From: Hyphomicrobiales bacterium
GTDB lineage: Bacteria; Pseudomonadota; Alphaproteobacteria; Rhizobiales; Kaistiaceae
Assembly (NCBI GenBank): GCA_017305635.1
Contig: JAFKKF010000008.1
Span: 124,001 to 188,000 of the forward strand
DNA: 64,000 bases
Direction of reading: 5' to 3'
Shown here: piece by piece, positions 26,208 to 35,011 of the stretch
Layout: the number at the start of each line of letters is the position of its first letter
Position numbering within the stretch: the stretch's first letter is position 1
Program-made: the position numbers and the translations under genes
The notes under the pieces: model-generated
The model's input: only the letters and a program-made list of their open reading frames with translations
Databases searched by the model: none
What the model was told of the DNA's origin: nothing

Positions 26208-27827
26208 ATGGATTACGACTACATCATCGCCGGCGGCGGCTCGTCCGGCTGCGTGACCGCCTGGCGGCTGGTCAAGGACCACGGCGCCCGCGTCCTCCTC
26301 CTCGAGGCCGGTCCGCCCGACAAGTCGATGCTCTTCCGCATGCCCGCCGGCTTCTTCAAGATGCTCGGCGGCAGTCCCTATCTGAACATCTACGAGTCCG
26401 AGCCGCAGGCGCGCCTCAACGGGCGCACGACCAAGGTCCCGCAGGCAAACGTGCTCGGCGGCGGCAGCTCGGTCAACGCCATGATCTACATGCGCGGCAA
26501 GCCCGAGGAATATGACGAGTGGGATGTCGCGAGCGGCGGCGCCGGATGGACCTGGCGCCACATGCTGCCGCACTACACGCGCCTCGAGGGCAACCAGCGC
26601 CACGTCATGCCGCTCCACGGCGATGACGGCCCGCTGAAGGTCTCCGACCACGTCCATATCTGCGACATGGCCTGGATATACCTGCAGACGCTGCAGAACA
26701 TGGGCGTGCCGTTCAACAACGACTTCAACAGCGGCAGGCAGCACGGCGTCGGCTTCATGCAGCTGACCACCGACCACGGCAAGCGCTGCAGCGCCGCCAC
26801 CGCCTTCCTGAAGCCCATCCTCAACGACAAGCGCCTGACGCTGAAGACCGGCGCCGCGGTCACCAACCTTCTCTTCGAAGGCAACCGGTGCATCGGCGTC
26901 GAGTATGTCCAGAACGGACAGGTGCACAAGGTTCGCGCCGCCAACGAAGTGGTGCTGACGTCGGGTTCTTACGTATCCCCCAAGCTGCTGATGCTCTCCG
27001 GTATCGGCCCCGAGGCGCATCTTGCCGAGCACGGCATCAGGACGCGCGTCGACCTGCCCGGCGTCGGGCAGAACCTGCAGGACCACCACGAGGTGCCCGT
27101 CAGCGCCTACACCAAGGGAGCCTACGGCTACTTCGGCGAGGAGCGCGGCCTGAAGATGGTGGTCAACGGGCTGCAATACCTCCTGTTCGGCACCGGCCCG
27201 GTATCCTCGAACGGGGCCGAGACCTGCGCCTTCGTCAACCCGGAGACGCGCGGGCCCGACAGCAACGTCAAGATCTACTGCGTCGCGATGATCTATCTCG
27301 ACCGTGACGTCGCCGACGTGCGGCCCGGCCACGGCGTCACCTTCACCTGCTGCCTGATGCGGCCGAAGGCGCGCGGCTCGGTGACGCTGCGCTCCGCCAA
27401 TCCCATGGACCGGACGCTGATCAACCCGAACTTCCTCGGCCATCCCGACGACCTCAGGATCGAGATCGCGGCGCTCCGCTACGGGCGAGAGATCCTCGCC
27501 TCGCGGCCGATGGCCGACACCGTGCTGAAGGAAGTGCTGCCCGGTCCCGGCGTGCAGACCGACGCCGAGCTGACCGAGTTCTGCAAGCGCACGGTGAAGA
27601 CCAACTACCATCCGGTCGGCACCTGCGCGATGGGCCTCGACAGCAATCCGATGGCCGTCGTCACGCCCGACCTGAAGGTGCGCGGCGTCGAGAACCTGCG
27701 CGTCTTCGACGCCTCGGTCATGCCGAACCTGATCAGCGCCAATACCAATGCCCCCACCATGGCGATCGCCGACAAGGCGGTCGGCCTGATGATGGGCGAG
27801 ACCCCACCGCCGCCGGCGGTCCTCTGA
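26208..27827 (+). CDS. GMC-family FAD oxidoreductase (choline-dehydrogenase-like)
   Basis: A 539-residue glucose-methanol-choline flavoenzyme. The ADP-binding motif is G-G-G-S-S-G at the N-terminus, followed by [15 protein letters not shown] is the second FAD signature. The C-terminal active-site block [11 protein letters not shown] contains the catalytic His, and [13 protein letters not shown] ends the FAD domain. No export signal is visible. It probably oxidises an alcohol or sugar hydroxyl that enters the lactonase/dehydratase pathway. GGGAGGACC precedes ATG 26208. Confidence 0.92.
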   Translation: MDYDYIIAGGGSSGCVTAWRLVKDHGARVLLLEAGPPDKSMLFRMPAGFFKMLGGSPYLNIYESEPQARLNGRTTKVPQANVLGGGSSVNAMIYMRGKPEEYDEWDVASGGAGWTWRHMLPHYTRLEGNQRHVMPLHGDDGPLKVSDHVHICDMAWIYLQTLQNMGVPFNNDFNSGRQHGVGFMQLTTDHGKRCSAATAFLKPILNDKRLTLKTGAAVTNLLFEGNRCIGVEYVQNGQVHKVRAANEVVLTSGSYVSPKLLMLSGIGPEAHLAEHGIRTRVDLPGVGQNLQDHHEVPVSAYTKGAYGYFGEERGLKMVVNGLQYLLFGTGPVSSNGAETCAFVNPETRGPDSNVKIYCVAMIYLDRDVADVRPGHGVTFTCCLMRPKARGSVTLRSANPMDRTLINPNFLGHPDDLRIEIAALRYGREILASRPMADTVLKEVLPGPGVQTDAELTEFCKRTVKTNYHPVGTCAMGLDSNPMAVVTPDLKVRGVENLRVFDASVMPNLISANTNAPTMAIADKAVGLMMGETPPPPAVL

Positions 27828-27893
27828 ACGAAAGCGAAATCAAGCGCCGGGGCCGACGGCGGCCAGCGGCATCAAAGGGAGGAACTTCGACTC

Positions 27894-29240
27894 ATGACGA
27901 AAATCCGCAAGCCGACGCTCATCGTGCCGACGCGTCGCCAGTTCATCTCGGCCGCCGGCCTCGGCCTTGCCGGGCTCGGCCTCTATGGCGCCGGCTTCCG
28001 TCCCGCCTTCGCCGACCTCGCCAAGGCCGGCGACTGGACGAAGTACAAGGGCACCAACCTCCGCCTCCTTCTCAACAATCACTGGTGGACGGACGCCGTG
28101 AAGGCGAAGGTCGCCGATTTCGAGAAGCTCACCGGCATGAAGGTGACGCTCGATATCCTGTCCGAGGACAATTACTACCAGAAGGCCGCGGTCGAGCTCT
28201 CCGCCGGCACCGGCAACTATGATGGCCTCATGGTCGGCAACCTGCAGGCCGGCCAGTACATGGCGGCCGGCTGGCTCGCGCCCCTCGGCGACCTCATCAA
28301 GGGCGTCGTCGATCCGGCCTGGTTCAACATGGACGACATCTTCCAGTCGGGCCGCGACGCGGGCAGCATCAACGGGGTGCTGCAGGCCTTGCCGATCAGC
28401 ACCGAGGCCCAGGTGGTCATGTACCGCAAGGACCTCCTGCAGGCGGCCGGCCTCGGCCCGATCCGCACCTTCGACGATCTCGAGGCCGCGGCCAAGGCCA
28501 TGAACAAGGACGGCGTCGCCGGCATCGTCGGCCGCGGCCGTCGCGGCCTCGACGTGGTCTGGGTCTGGACCGGCTTCTTCCTCGGGCTCGGCGGCGAGTT
28601 CCTGAAGGACGGCAAGGCGGCCGTCGACAGCGAGGCCGGCGTCGCGGCGACCGAGCTCTACATCAACCGGCTGCTCAAGGCGAACGGCCCGCAGGGGACC
28701 GCCAACATGAGCTGGCTCGAGGCGAGCGGCGTCTTCAAGGAAGGCAAGGCGGCCATGTACCCGGATGCGAGCGGCCTCGTCGCCGTGGTCCTCGACAAGA
28801 AGACCAACAAGAATGCCGACGAGGTCGGGGTCTTCGCCTGGCCCTCGGGCGGCGGCGCGCAGCCGGCGCCGAACTACTGGTTCTGGCTCTTCGGTGTTCC
28901 GGCTTCCAGCAAGAACAAGGATGCAGCGGCCTTGTTCACCGCCTGGGCGACCTCGCCGGAAGTCGCGCTCGACGTCGGCCGCCAGAGCGGTTCGCCGGTG
29001 GCGCGCGCCTCGGTCTGGGCCGACGCCGACTTCAAGAAGTTCTATCCGGGCGAAATGGCCGACGAGATCGCCAAGAACCTGACCAACGTCCAGGCGGCGC
29101 GCGTGCCCTATGGCGACCCGCGCTTCCCGAACGCGGCCGATGCGCTGTCGGTCGAGATCGTCAACGTGCTGACCGGCTCGAAGGACGCAGCGGCCGCGAT
29201 GAAGGCCGCGCAGGCCGCCATGGACGAGGCGATGCAGTAG
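27894..29240 (+). CDS. Tat-exported CUT1-type ABC substrate-binding protein (orphan)
   Basis: A 448-residue family 1 extracellular solute-binding protein. The N-terminus carries T-R-R-Q-F-I followed by a Gly/Leu-rich hydrophobic stretch, a twin-arginine signal. The body has G-M-K-V-T-L-D-I-L-S-E-D, P-L-G-D-L, D-L-L-Q-A-A-G-L-G and a C-terminal helix bundle. AAAGGGAGG lies upstream of the start. No permease or ATPase genes are adjacent. The CUT1 permease-ATPase unit at 18306-21223 lacks a binding protein, so the two may form one system; this is inference. Confidence 0.88.
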   Translation: MTKIRKPTLIVPTRRQFISAAGLGLAGLGLYGAGFRPAFADLAKAGDWTKYKGTNLRLLLNNHWWTDAVKAKVADFEKLTGMKVTLDILSEDNYYQKAAVELSAGTGNYDGLMVGNLQAGQYMAAGWLAPLGDLIKGVVDPAWFNMDDIFQSGRDAGSINGVLQALPISTEAQVVMYRKDLLQAAGLGPIRTFDDLEAAAKAMNKDGVAGIVGRGRRGLDVVWVWTGFFLGLGGEFLKDGKAAVDSEAGVAATELYINRLLKANGPQGTANMSWLEASGVFKEGKAAMYPDASGLVAVVLDKKTNKNADEVGVFAWPSGGGAQPAPNYWFWLFGVPASSKNKDAAALFTAWATSPEVALDVGRQSGSPVARASVWADADFKKFYPGEMADEIAKNLTNVQAARVPYGDPRFPNAADALSVEIVNVLTGSKDAAAAMKAAQAAMDEAMQ

Positions 29241-29270
29241 GCGTTCTCCCCGCACGAAGCCGAAAAACGG

Positions 29271-29298
29271 AAAGGGCGCCCGGCGGGCGCCCTTTCTC
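29271..29298. terminator. Bidirectional intrinsic terminator
   Basis: AAAGGGCGCCC (29271-29281), loop GGC and GGGCGCCCTTT (29285-29295) make a perfect 11-bp stem. It sits between the convergent binding-protein gene and the aldo-keto reductase gene; the A and T runs at its flanks suit termination in both directions. Confidence 0.8.
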
Positions 29299-29319
29299 GT
29301 TCCGGAGGGAGGCCGGTGC

Positions 29320-30345
29320 TCAGTGCGGTATCGGCGCATCCTCGCGGATTAGCTTTTCCTGGCGAAGCTCCTGCCAGAGCGCGGCCGGGATCGGCGTCTC
29401 GATGAGGCGGATATTGGCCTCGACCTCTTCCGGCCGGACGGCGCCGGGGATCATGGCAGCGACGGCCGGATGGGCGAGCGGGAACTGCACCGCGGCGGCG
29501 GCGAGCGGCACGCCATGGCGCTTGCACACCGCCTCCATCTTCGCCACGCGGTCGAGGACGTCCTGCGGCGCCGGCTTGTAATTGTACTTGGCGCCGGGAA
29601 CCGCGCCGGTGGCGAGGATGCCGGAATTGAACGGGCCGGCGGTGAGGATGCCGATCCCGCGCGCCTCGCAGAGCGGCAGGAGCTTGTCGAGCGCGCCCTG
29701 CTCGAGGAGCGTGTAGCGTCCGGCGAGCATGAAGCAGTCGAAATCGCCGGCTTCGGCGAAATCGAGGAGCGGCTGCACCTCGTTGACCCCGACGCCGACC
29801 GCCTTGATGTCGCCGGCGCGGCGCAATTCGTCGAGCGCCTTGTAGGCGCCGGCGACCGCTTCCTTGAAGCGCTTCGGATAGTCGTCGTGCCAGGTCTGCA
29901 CGTCGACGTCGTGGATGTGCATGACGTCGATGCGGTTCATGCCGAGCCGCTGGATGCTCTGCTCGTAGGCCCGCATCGTTCCGTCGTAGCCGTAGTCGGT
30001 GACCAGCTTGAAATCGAGGCCGCCCTGGAAGACGCTGCGATCGACCTTGCTGCGATGCTCGGGAAGCAGGTAGCGGCCGACCTTGGTGCAGAGCACGAAG
30101 GCATCCCGATGCTCCCAGTGCTGGCGGAGCACATGGCCGAAGCGGTGCTCGGCAATGCCGCGGCCGTAAAGCGGGGCGGTGTCGTAGAGGCGCACGCCCT
30201 GGTTCCAGGCGGCGGTGACGGTTGCTTCCGCGCGCGCCTCGGGAATGACCTCGTAGAGATCGCCGAGGGGCGCGCTGCCAAGCCCGAGCACCGAGACGGA
30301 CAGGCCGGTACGGCCGAGGGGGCGTTTGTCAGTCGCACGAGTCAT
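29320..30345 (-). CDS. Aldo/keto reductase (aldose 1-dehydrogenase-like)
   Basis: A 341-residue TIM-barrel NAD(P)-dependent oxidoreductase. Catalytic residues are visible as the Asp and Tyr of Y-D-T-A-P-L-Y-G, the Lys of C-T-K-V-G-R and the His of M-H-I-H-D. This branch includes D-threo-aldose 1-dehydrogenase/L-fucose dehydrogenase, which makes sugar lactones, and the insertion after L-P-E-H-R-S-K-V-D is typical of it. Lactone formation would feed the SMP-30 lactonase and a dehydratase. It is divergent from the two-subunit GMC dehydrogenase. Confidence 0.88.
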   Translation of the reverse strand: MTRATDKRPLGRTGLSVSVLGLGSAPLGDLYEVIPEARAEATVTAAWNQGVRLYDTAPLYGRGIAEHRFGHVLRQHWEHRDAFVLCTKVGRYLLPEHRSKVDRSVFQGGLDFKLVTDYGYDGTMRAYEQSIQRLGMNRIDVMHIHDVDVQTWHDDYPKRFKEAVAGAYKALDELRRAGDIKAVGVGVNEVQPLLDFAEAGDFDCFMLAGRYTLLEQGALDKLLPLCEARGIGILTAGPFNSGILATGAVPGAKYNYKPAPQDVLDRVAKMEAVCKRHGVPLAAAAVQFPLAHPAVAAMIPGAVRPEEVEANIRLIETPIPAALWQELRQEKLIREDAPIPH

Positions 30346-30364
30346 TCGGTTCCTCCGTATTTCC

Positions 30365-30387
30365 TCTTATGATATGTTTTAATGAGA
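30365..30387. promoter_or_regulatory. AT-rich imperfect palindrome in a divergent promoter
   Basis: TCTTAT (30365-30370) and ATGAGA (30382-30387) are inverted arms with one mismatch around an AT-rich core. The element fills the 71-base gap between the aldo-keto reductase and the GMC small-subunit gene. It shares the CTCAT/ATGAG-like ends of the palindrome at 21293-21307, so the same or a related GntR protein may bind. Confidence 0.4.
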
Positions 30388-30416
30388 ACAGAGAAAAGGC
30401 GTGCGGAAGCGCTTGC

Positions 30417-30905
30417 ATGGAAAACTATAGCCAGGCTTCGCCCGAGGAAATCGCCCGCGGGACCGCGGGCTTCGCCGATGCCCTGTTTCCCGGCGATGCG
30501 CTCTTCCCGTCGGCGAGCGCGGCAGGCGCTCACGGCACCATGGCCGCGCGGCTTGGCGAGCGGGTTGGGCGCGACGCGGCGGCGCACCTCGCCGCGGCGT
30601 TTCTCGCCCGCGTCGGAGAAGGGGATGTGGCCGCAGCCGCAAGGCTGCAGGCCGAGGAGCCGGCGCTCTTCGAGACGGCACGCACCGTCCTGACCTTCGC
30701 CTACTACGAGGCGCCGAGCGTGATCGCGGCGATCCGCGCCCTCGGCCACGTCTATAACGACGCGCCGCAGCCGGCGGGCTATGCGCTCCGGCCTTTCGAC
30801 CCGGCGCGCGAGGCGCCGGTCCGCCCGCGCGGCGCCTATCTGCGCACCGGGGATGTCGCGCGCGTCGATCTCACCGGCATTGCGCTCGCGGGAGACGCGT
30901 CATGA
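30417..30905 (+). CDS. Putative small subunit of a membrane-type GMC dehydrogenase (gluconate 2-dehydrogenase subunit 3-like)
   Basis: A 162-residue mostly helical protein. The first half (F-A-D-A-L-F-P-G-D-A-L-F-P) and the middle (F-A-Y-Y-E-A-P-S-V-I-A-A-I) resemble the small subunit family of gluconate, sorbitol and fructose dehydrogenases, whose members escort and stabilise the GMC large subunit. Its stop overlaps the large-subunit ATG (ATGA). No clear signal peptide is seen, whereas many family members are Tat-exported. The family assignment is moderate and partly based on the neighbour. Confidence 0.6.
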   Translation: MENYSQASPEEIARGTAGFADALFPGDALFPSASAAGAHGTMAARLGERVGRDAAAHLAAAFLARVGEGDVAAAARLQAEEPALFETARTVLTFAYYEAPSVIAAIRALGHVYNDAPQPAGYALRPFDPAREAPVRPRGAYLRTGDVARVDLTGIALAGDAS

Positions 30906-32557
30906 CCGGCGACGACGAAGCCGACGTCCTCGTCATCGGCACCGGCGCCGCCGGCGGCATCATCGCCAAGGTGCTCGCCGAAGCCGGAATCAAGGTCGTC
31001 TGCCTCGACCAGGGGCCCTGGTTCCGGCCCGAGGCGAAGCCCCACTGGCAGCCCGACTGGGAGTGGCAGCGCGCGACGCGCTGGGCGACCGAGGTCAATG
31101 TCCGCGGGCTCAGCAACGACTATCCGATCGACACCGATTCCGAGCACACGCTGATGTGGAACGGGGTCGGGGGATCGACGGTGGTCTATACCGCCGTCTG
31201 GCCACGCTTCCGTCCGACCGATTTCCGCAAGGGCGTGGAGCATGGTCTCGCGCCGGACTGGCCGATCACCTACGAGGACCTCGCGCCCTATTACGACGAG
31301 ACGGATCTCCTGGTCGGCGCTGCCGGTCTTGCGGGCGATCCCGCCATCCCGCCACGCGGCCCGTTCGTCGGATATCCGCCGGCGCATGCCCGCTTCGGCG
31401 AGCGGACGGGCCTGGCGCTCGACCGTCTCGGCTGGCACCGCTGGCCGATGCCGGTGGCGATTCTCGGCGAGGGCCATGACGGGCGCCCGGCCTGCAACAA
31501 TTGCAGCGCCTGCCAGTCGGGCTGCCCGACCGGCGCGATGTATGACGTGTCGCTCGCCATGATGCCGAGGGCGCTCGCCGCGGGCGCGAAGCTGATACCC
31601 GACGCCCGCGTCGAGAAGATAGAGACCGACGCATCGGGCCGTGCCACCGGCGCGGTCTATATCGACCGCAATACCGGCCTCCGTCATCGCCAGGCGGCAC
31701 GGATGGTGATCCTCTGCGGCAATGGCGTCGGAACGCCGCGCTTGCTGCTTCTCTCCGCCAATGCCCGCCAGCCGAACGGCCTCGCCAATTCGAGCGACCA
31801 GGTCGGACGCAACCTCATGCACCACACCGCAGGCATCGTGGAGGCCTGGGTGGATAAAGACCTCGAGAGCCACAAGGGCGTGATCAACGGCGCCCATATC
31901 TGCGAGGAATTCGCCGAGACCGACCCGCGGCGCGGCTTCGTCAACGGCTTCACTATGCATATCGTCCGGCTGAACGGGGCCAGCTATCAGGCGCTCGGCT
32001 CGCACACGGCGCATCGTCCGCCTTGGGGCAGGGCGCACCATGAATGGTTCCGGAGCCATTTCTCGCGCGGCTTCGGCATCCTCGTCCTCGGCGATGACCT
32101 GCCGCAGCCCAGCAACCGGGTGACGCTGTCGGAGACGGTCACGGATTCGAGCGGCCTGCCGACCGCGAAGCTCCACTACCGGCTGCATCCCAACGACGAC
32201 CGGCTGGTGCGCTACGGCATGGAGCGGGCGGTGGAGATCGCCAGGGCCGCCGACGCCTTCGACATCAAGGTCAACGATTTCCGCGAGGCCGACGGCCGGT
32301 ACCGTCCGCCGACCTGGCATCTCCTCGGCACGGCGCGCATGGGCGACGATCCGGCGACTTCGGTCACCAACCTCTGGCACCAGAGCTGGGACGTGCCGAA
32401 CCTCTACATCGTCGACGGCAGTTCCATGCCGACCTGCGCTGCGGTCAATCCGACCAGCACGATCAGCGCCATGGCGCTCCGCGCGGCGAGGAGGATCGCA
32501 GGCGATTTCAGGGCCCTCGCGGAAGCGACGAAGCCGATCTCCGGCGCCCCGTCGTGA
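30902..32557 (+). CDS. GMC dehydrogenase large subunit with a four-Cys motif
   Basis: A 551-residue FAD-dependent GMC enzyme of the gluconate/fructose dehydrogenase branch. G-T-G-A-A-G-G near residue 13 binds ADP; N-G-V-G-G-S-T-V follows near residue 87. Cys198, Cys201, Cys204 and Cys208 (C-N-N-C-S-A-C-Q-S-G-C) form a tight cluster in the region where related FAD-glucose dehydrogenases bind a [3Fe-4S] centre. The catalytic C-terminal region has T-W-H-L-L-G-T-A-R-M-G and N-P-T-S-T-I-S-A-M-A. It likely oxidises a sugar and passes electrons onward with its small subunit. Confidence 0.9.
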   Translation: MTGDDEADVLVIGTGAAGGIIAKVLAEAGIKVVCLDQGPWFRPEAKPHWQPDWEWQRATRWATEVNVRGLSNDYPIDTDSEHTLMWNGVGGSTVVYTAVWPRFRPTDFRKGVEHGLAPDWPITYEDLAPYYDETDLLVGAAGLAGDPAIPPRGPFVGYPPAHARFGERTGLALDRLGWHRWPMPVAILGEGHDGRPACNNCSACQSGCPTGAMYDVSLAMMPRALAAGAKLIPDARVEKIETDASGRATGAVYIDRNTGLRHRQAARMVILCGNGVGTPRLLLLSANARQPNGLANSSDQVGRNLMHHTAGIVEAWVDKDLESHKGVINGAHICEEFAETDPRRGFVNGFTMHIVRLNGASYQALGSHTAHRPPWGRAHHEWFRSHFSRGFGILVLGDDLPQPSNRVTLSETVTDSSGLPTAKLHYRLHPNDDRLVRYGMERAVEIARAADAFDIKVNDFREADGRYRPPTWHLLGTARMGDDPATSVTNLWHQSWDVPNLYIVDGSSMPTCAAVNPTSTISAMALRAARRIAGDFRALAEATKPISGAPS

Positions 32558-32564
32558 GGCGGCA

Positions 32565-32594
32565 GAAACGCATATTGCATGCGATATGCGTTTC
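32565..32594. promoter_or_regulatory. Perfect long inverted repeat upstream of the CUT2 binding-protein gene
   Basis: GAAACGCATAT (32565-32575) and ATATGCGTTTC (32584-32594) are perfect 11-base arms around the 8-base core TGCATGCG. The element lies 8 bases after the GMC gene and about 70 bases before the binding-protein start. It has no T-run, so an operator is more likely than a terminator. The double-winged-helix GntR protein encoded at the end of this cluster is a candidate ligand. Confidence 0.6.
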
Positions 32595-32661
32595 ACCTAC
32601 CATCGCGGGCAAGCGATACGCCGCCCTTTGGCGGAAGATGTCGTGCTTGGGAGGAATCAAG

Positions 32662-33711
32662 ATGACGATGCTCGGCGCCTTCGCGCGCGGTACTGCCTGC
32701 CGTTCCGGTCTCGTTGGCGTGGCGCTCCTGCTCGGGGCCTCGGCAGCCGGCGCTTCCGACAACAAGATCGCCCTCATCCCGGGCGGCCCGCACCCCTATT
32801 TCGCCCCCTGGGAGCAGGCGGCGGCGGATGCCAAGAAGGATTTCGGCATCGCCTCGGTCGACTTCAAGGTGCCGACCGAGTGGAAGCTGAACCTGCAGAC
32901 CGAGCTGATCGAGAGCCTCGCCGCGCAGGGCTATAACGCCTTCGGCATCTTCCCCGGCGACGCGGTCGGCATCAACTCGACCGTCACCGAGCTGAAGGGC
33001 AACAACATCCCGGCCGTGGCGCTTGCTGGCTGCGCGCAGGACCCGACCGACATGGGCTTCTGCCTCGGCACCGACGTCTATAACTCCGCCTATCTCGGCA
33101 CCAAGGAACTGATCAAGGCGATGGGCGGCAAGGGCAATATCGTCCACATTGCCGGCCTGCTCGTCGATCCCAACACCAAGCTCCGCGAGGACGCGGTGCA
33201 GAAGGCGGTCGACGAGAGCAACGGCGCGGTCAAGCTCCTGCAGACGGTCGCCGATACCGACGCCCAGGAAGCTGCCGACCAGAAGATCAACGCGCTCCTC
33301 GCCGCGCAGAAGGACCAGATCGACGGCATGATCGCCACCGCCTACATCCCGTCGGTGGTCGCCTCCAAGTCGCTCCGGACGCTCGGCGACAAGCGCATCA
33401 AGTTCATCGGCATCGACGATGACAAGATCGTGCTCGACGCCATCAAGGACGGCTTCGTCGCCGGCACCATGGCGCAGAACCCCTACGGCCAGGGCTATAT
33501 CGGCGCCTATGTGCTCGACCTGCTCGCCTCGGGCGCCTGCACCGTGAAGGCCGACGCTCCCTGGGTGAAGACGCCGCAGACGGCGCATTTCATCGACTCG
33601 GGCACGCTGGTCATCAACCAGGCAAACCTCGAGAGCTACAAGGACGACCTGAAGAAGGTCACCGCCGAGATCCAGGGCAAGTTCAAGGATACCTACCTGA
33701 CCTGCAAGTAG
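32662..33711 (+). CDS. CUT2-type ABC transporter substrate-binding protein
   Basis: A 349-residue sugar-binding protein of the ribose type, with a Sec signal peptide (S-G-L-V-G-V-A-L-L-L-G-A-S-A-A-G-A-S). The first strand I-A-L-I-P-G-G-P-H-P-Y-F and the motif G-Y-N-A-F-G-I-F-P-G-D-A line the ligand cleft. GGAGGA precedes ATG 32662; a second Met at 32668 is possible. It starts the transporter operon whose permeases follow a 268-base repeat-bearing gap. The downstream mutarotase suggests L-rhamnose or a similar deoxyhexose as substrate. Confidence 0.92.
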   Translation: MTMLGAFARGTACRSGLVGVALLLGASAAGASDNKIALIPGGPHPYFAPWEQAAADAKKDFGIASVDFKVPTEWKLNLQTELIESLAAQGYNAFGIFPGDAVGINSTVTELKGNNIPAVALAGCAQDPTDMGFCLGTDVYNSAYLGTKELIKAMGGKGNIVHIAGLLVDPNTKLREDAVQKAVDESNGAVKLLQTVADTDAQEAADQKINALLAAQKDQIDGMIATAYIPSVVASKSLRTLGDKRIKFIGIDDDKIVLDAIKDGFVAGTMAQNPYGQGYIGAYVLDLLASGACTVKADAPWVKTPQTAHFIDSGTLVINQANLESYKDDLKKVTAEIQGKFKDTYLTCK

Positions 33712-33744
33712 GTTCCTCGCAGCTCGGAACCGTTCCGTTCGGTG

Positions 33745-33945
33745 CGGTTGGGCTCCCGCCCCCTCACCCTCACCCTGTCCCTCTCCCCACCGGGGAGAGG
33801 GAACGCAGTTGGCAACCGTGGCGCCAACCCGCGACGGCGTCAGGGAGCAGGCGGAGCCACTTGCCCTCGCCCCCGGGTGGGAGAGGGCTTTTCTCTTGTG
33901 CGTGAAGCGAACCAGAGAAAAGGCGAGGGGCTCACTCCTTTCCCA
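33745..33945. repeat. Intergenic palindromic repeat element
   Basis: The 268-base gap (33712-33979) between the binding protein and first permease holds several inverted repeats: CCCTCTCCCC (33779-33788) with GGGGAGAGGG (33792-33801) around a 3-base loop; a GCCCTC...GAGGGC pair near 33861-33887; and TTTTCTCT with AGAGAAAA near 33890-33920. The CCCTCACCCTCACCC lead-in is familiar from extragenic palindromes widely repeated in rhizobial-type genomes. It may attenuate the operon or stabilise the binding-protein mRNA. Confidence 0.6.
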
Positions 33946-33979
33946 CTGCTCATATCGATCCGATCGCTGAGATGACTGA

Positions 33980-35011
33980 ATGACCACCACCGACGACGCC
34001 CTCGATGCCATGCCCAAGCGGGGCATCAACTTCGCCGCCATGTCGTCGGCGCTGAGCCTGGTCGTCATCATCGTGGTCTTCTGGGCCTTCTTCTCCTGGC
34101 GCCAGCCGGGCTTCCTGTCATCCTTCAATCTCCTTACCCTCGGCCGTGCGCTCGCCATCGACATCGTCATCGGCTTCGCCCAGATGGTGGTGCTCGCCAC
34201 CGGCGGCATGAACCTCGCCGTCGGCGCCATCGGCGTCTGCACCGTCATGACCAGCGGCTACCTGATGCAGACGCTCGGCCTGCCGATACCGGTCGCCATC
34301 CTCGGGGCACTCGCGCTTGGCGCCGCCCTTGGCTGGCTGAACGGCTTCGCCATCGTCAGGACCGGCGTCAATTCCTTCGTCATCACGCTGGCCAGCGCCA
34401 ACCTCTTTTCCGGCGCCATGCTGATCCTCACCAAGGCAGTGCCGCTCAACGGCCTGCCGCCGGAGATCGGCGCCTTCGGCAAGATGCGCATCAACCTCTT
34501 CACCCCGGCGCTGCCCGTCTCGCCCCTCCTCATCATCGCCATCGTCATCGGGATCGTGCTCTTCATCCTCTACCGCTATTCGGTGCTCGGTCGGCGCATC
34601 CTCGCCGCCGGCGCCAATCCGCGCGCCGCCGCCATGTCGGGCGTGCCGGTCGACCGCGTCATCGTCATCTCCCACGTGCTCTCCGGCCTGCTGGCCGCCG
34701 CCGCCGGCATGATGCTGGTGGCCCGCCTCGGCGCCGCCATGCCTTCGGTAGCCGGCGAGGACTGGCTGCTTCCGTCCTTCCTCGGGCCGGTGCTCGGCGG
34801 CACGCTTCTTTCCGGCGGCGCCATTTCCGTGGTCGGCACCATGCTCGGGGCGCTCCTCGTCACCACCATCCGGAGCGGTCTCCTCGTCCTCCAGATCGGG
34901 AATTTCTGGCTGCAGCTCTTCCTCGGCCTCATCCTCCTCGTCGCGGTGCTCGCCGACCGCTATCGCGGCATCTTCGCCGAGCGCCGGCGGCTCAGGAGGG
35001 CCGCGGCATGA
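33980..35011 (+). CDS. CUT2 ABC transporter permease
   Basis: A 343-residue RbsC-family membrane protein, around ten hydrophobic segments, with A-T-G-G-M-N-L-A-V-G in place of the canonical G-G-I-D-L-S-V-G and G-R-R-I-L-A-A-G-A-N as the coupling loop. It overlaps the next permease by 4 bases. With that permease it should form a heterodimeric channel. Confidence 0.92.
   Translation: MTTTDDALDAMPKRGINFAAMSSALSLVVIIVVFWAFFSWRQPGFLSSFNLLTLGRALAIDIVIGFAQMVVLATGGMNLAVGAIGVCTVMTSGYLMQTLGLPIPVAILGALALGAALGWLNGFAIVRTGVNSFVITLASANLFSGAMLILTKAVPLNGLPPEIGAFGKMRINLFTPALPVSPLLIIAIVIGIVLFILYRYSVLGRRILAAGANPRAAAMSGVPVDRVIVISHVLSGLLAAAAGMMLVARLGAAMPSVAGEDWLLPSFLGPVLGGTLLSGGAISVVGTMLGALLVTTIRSGLLVLQIGNFWLQLFLGLILLVAVLADRYRGIFAERRRLRRAAA

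Noticed and set aside
25143-27611. An 822-codon open frame antisense to the lactonase and GMC genes
   Set aside because: Low-complexity composition, no motifs, and it spans two real genes and their gap on the other strand.
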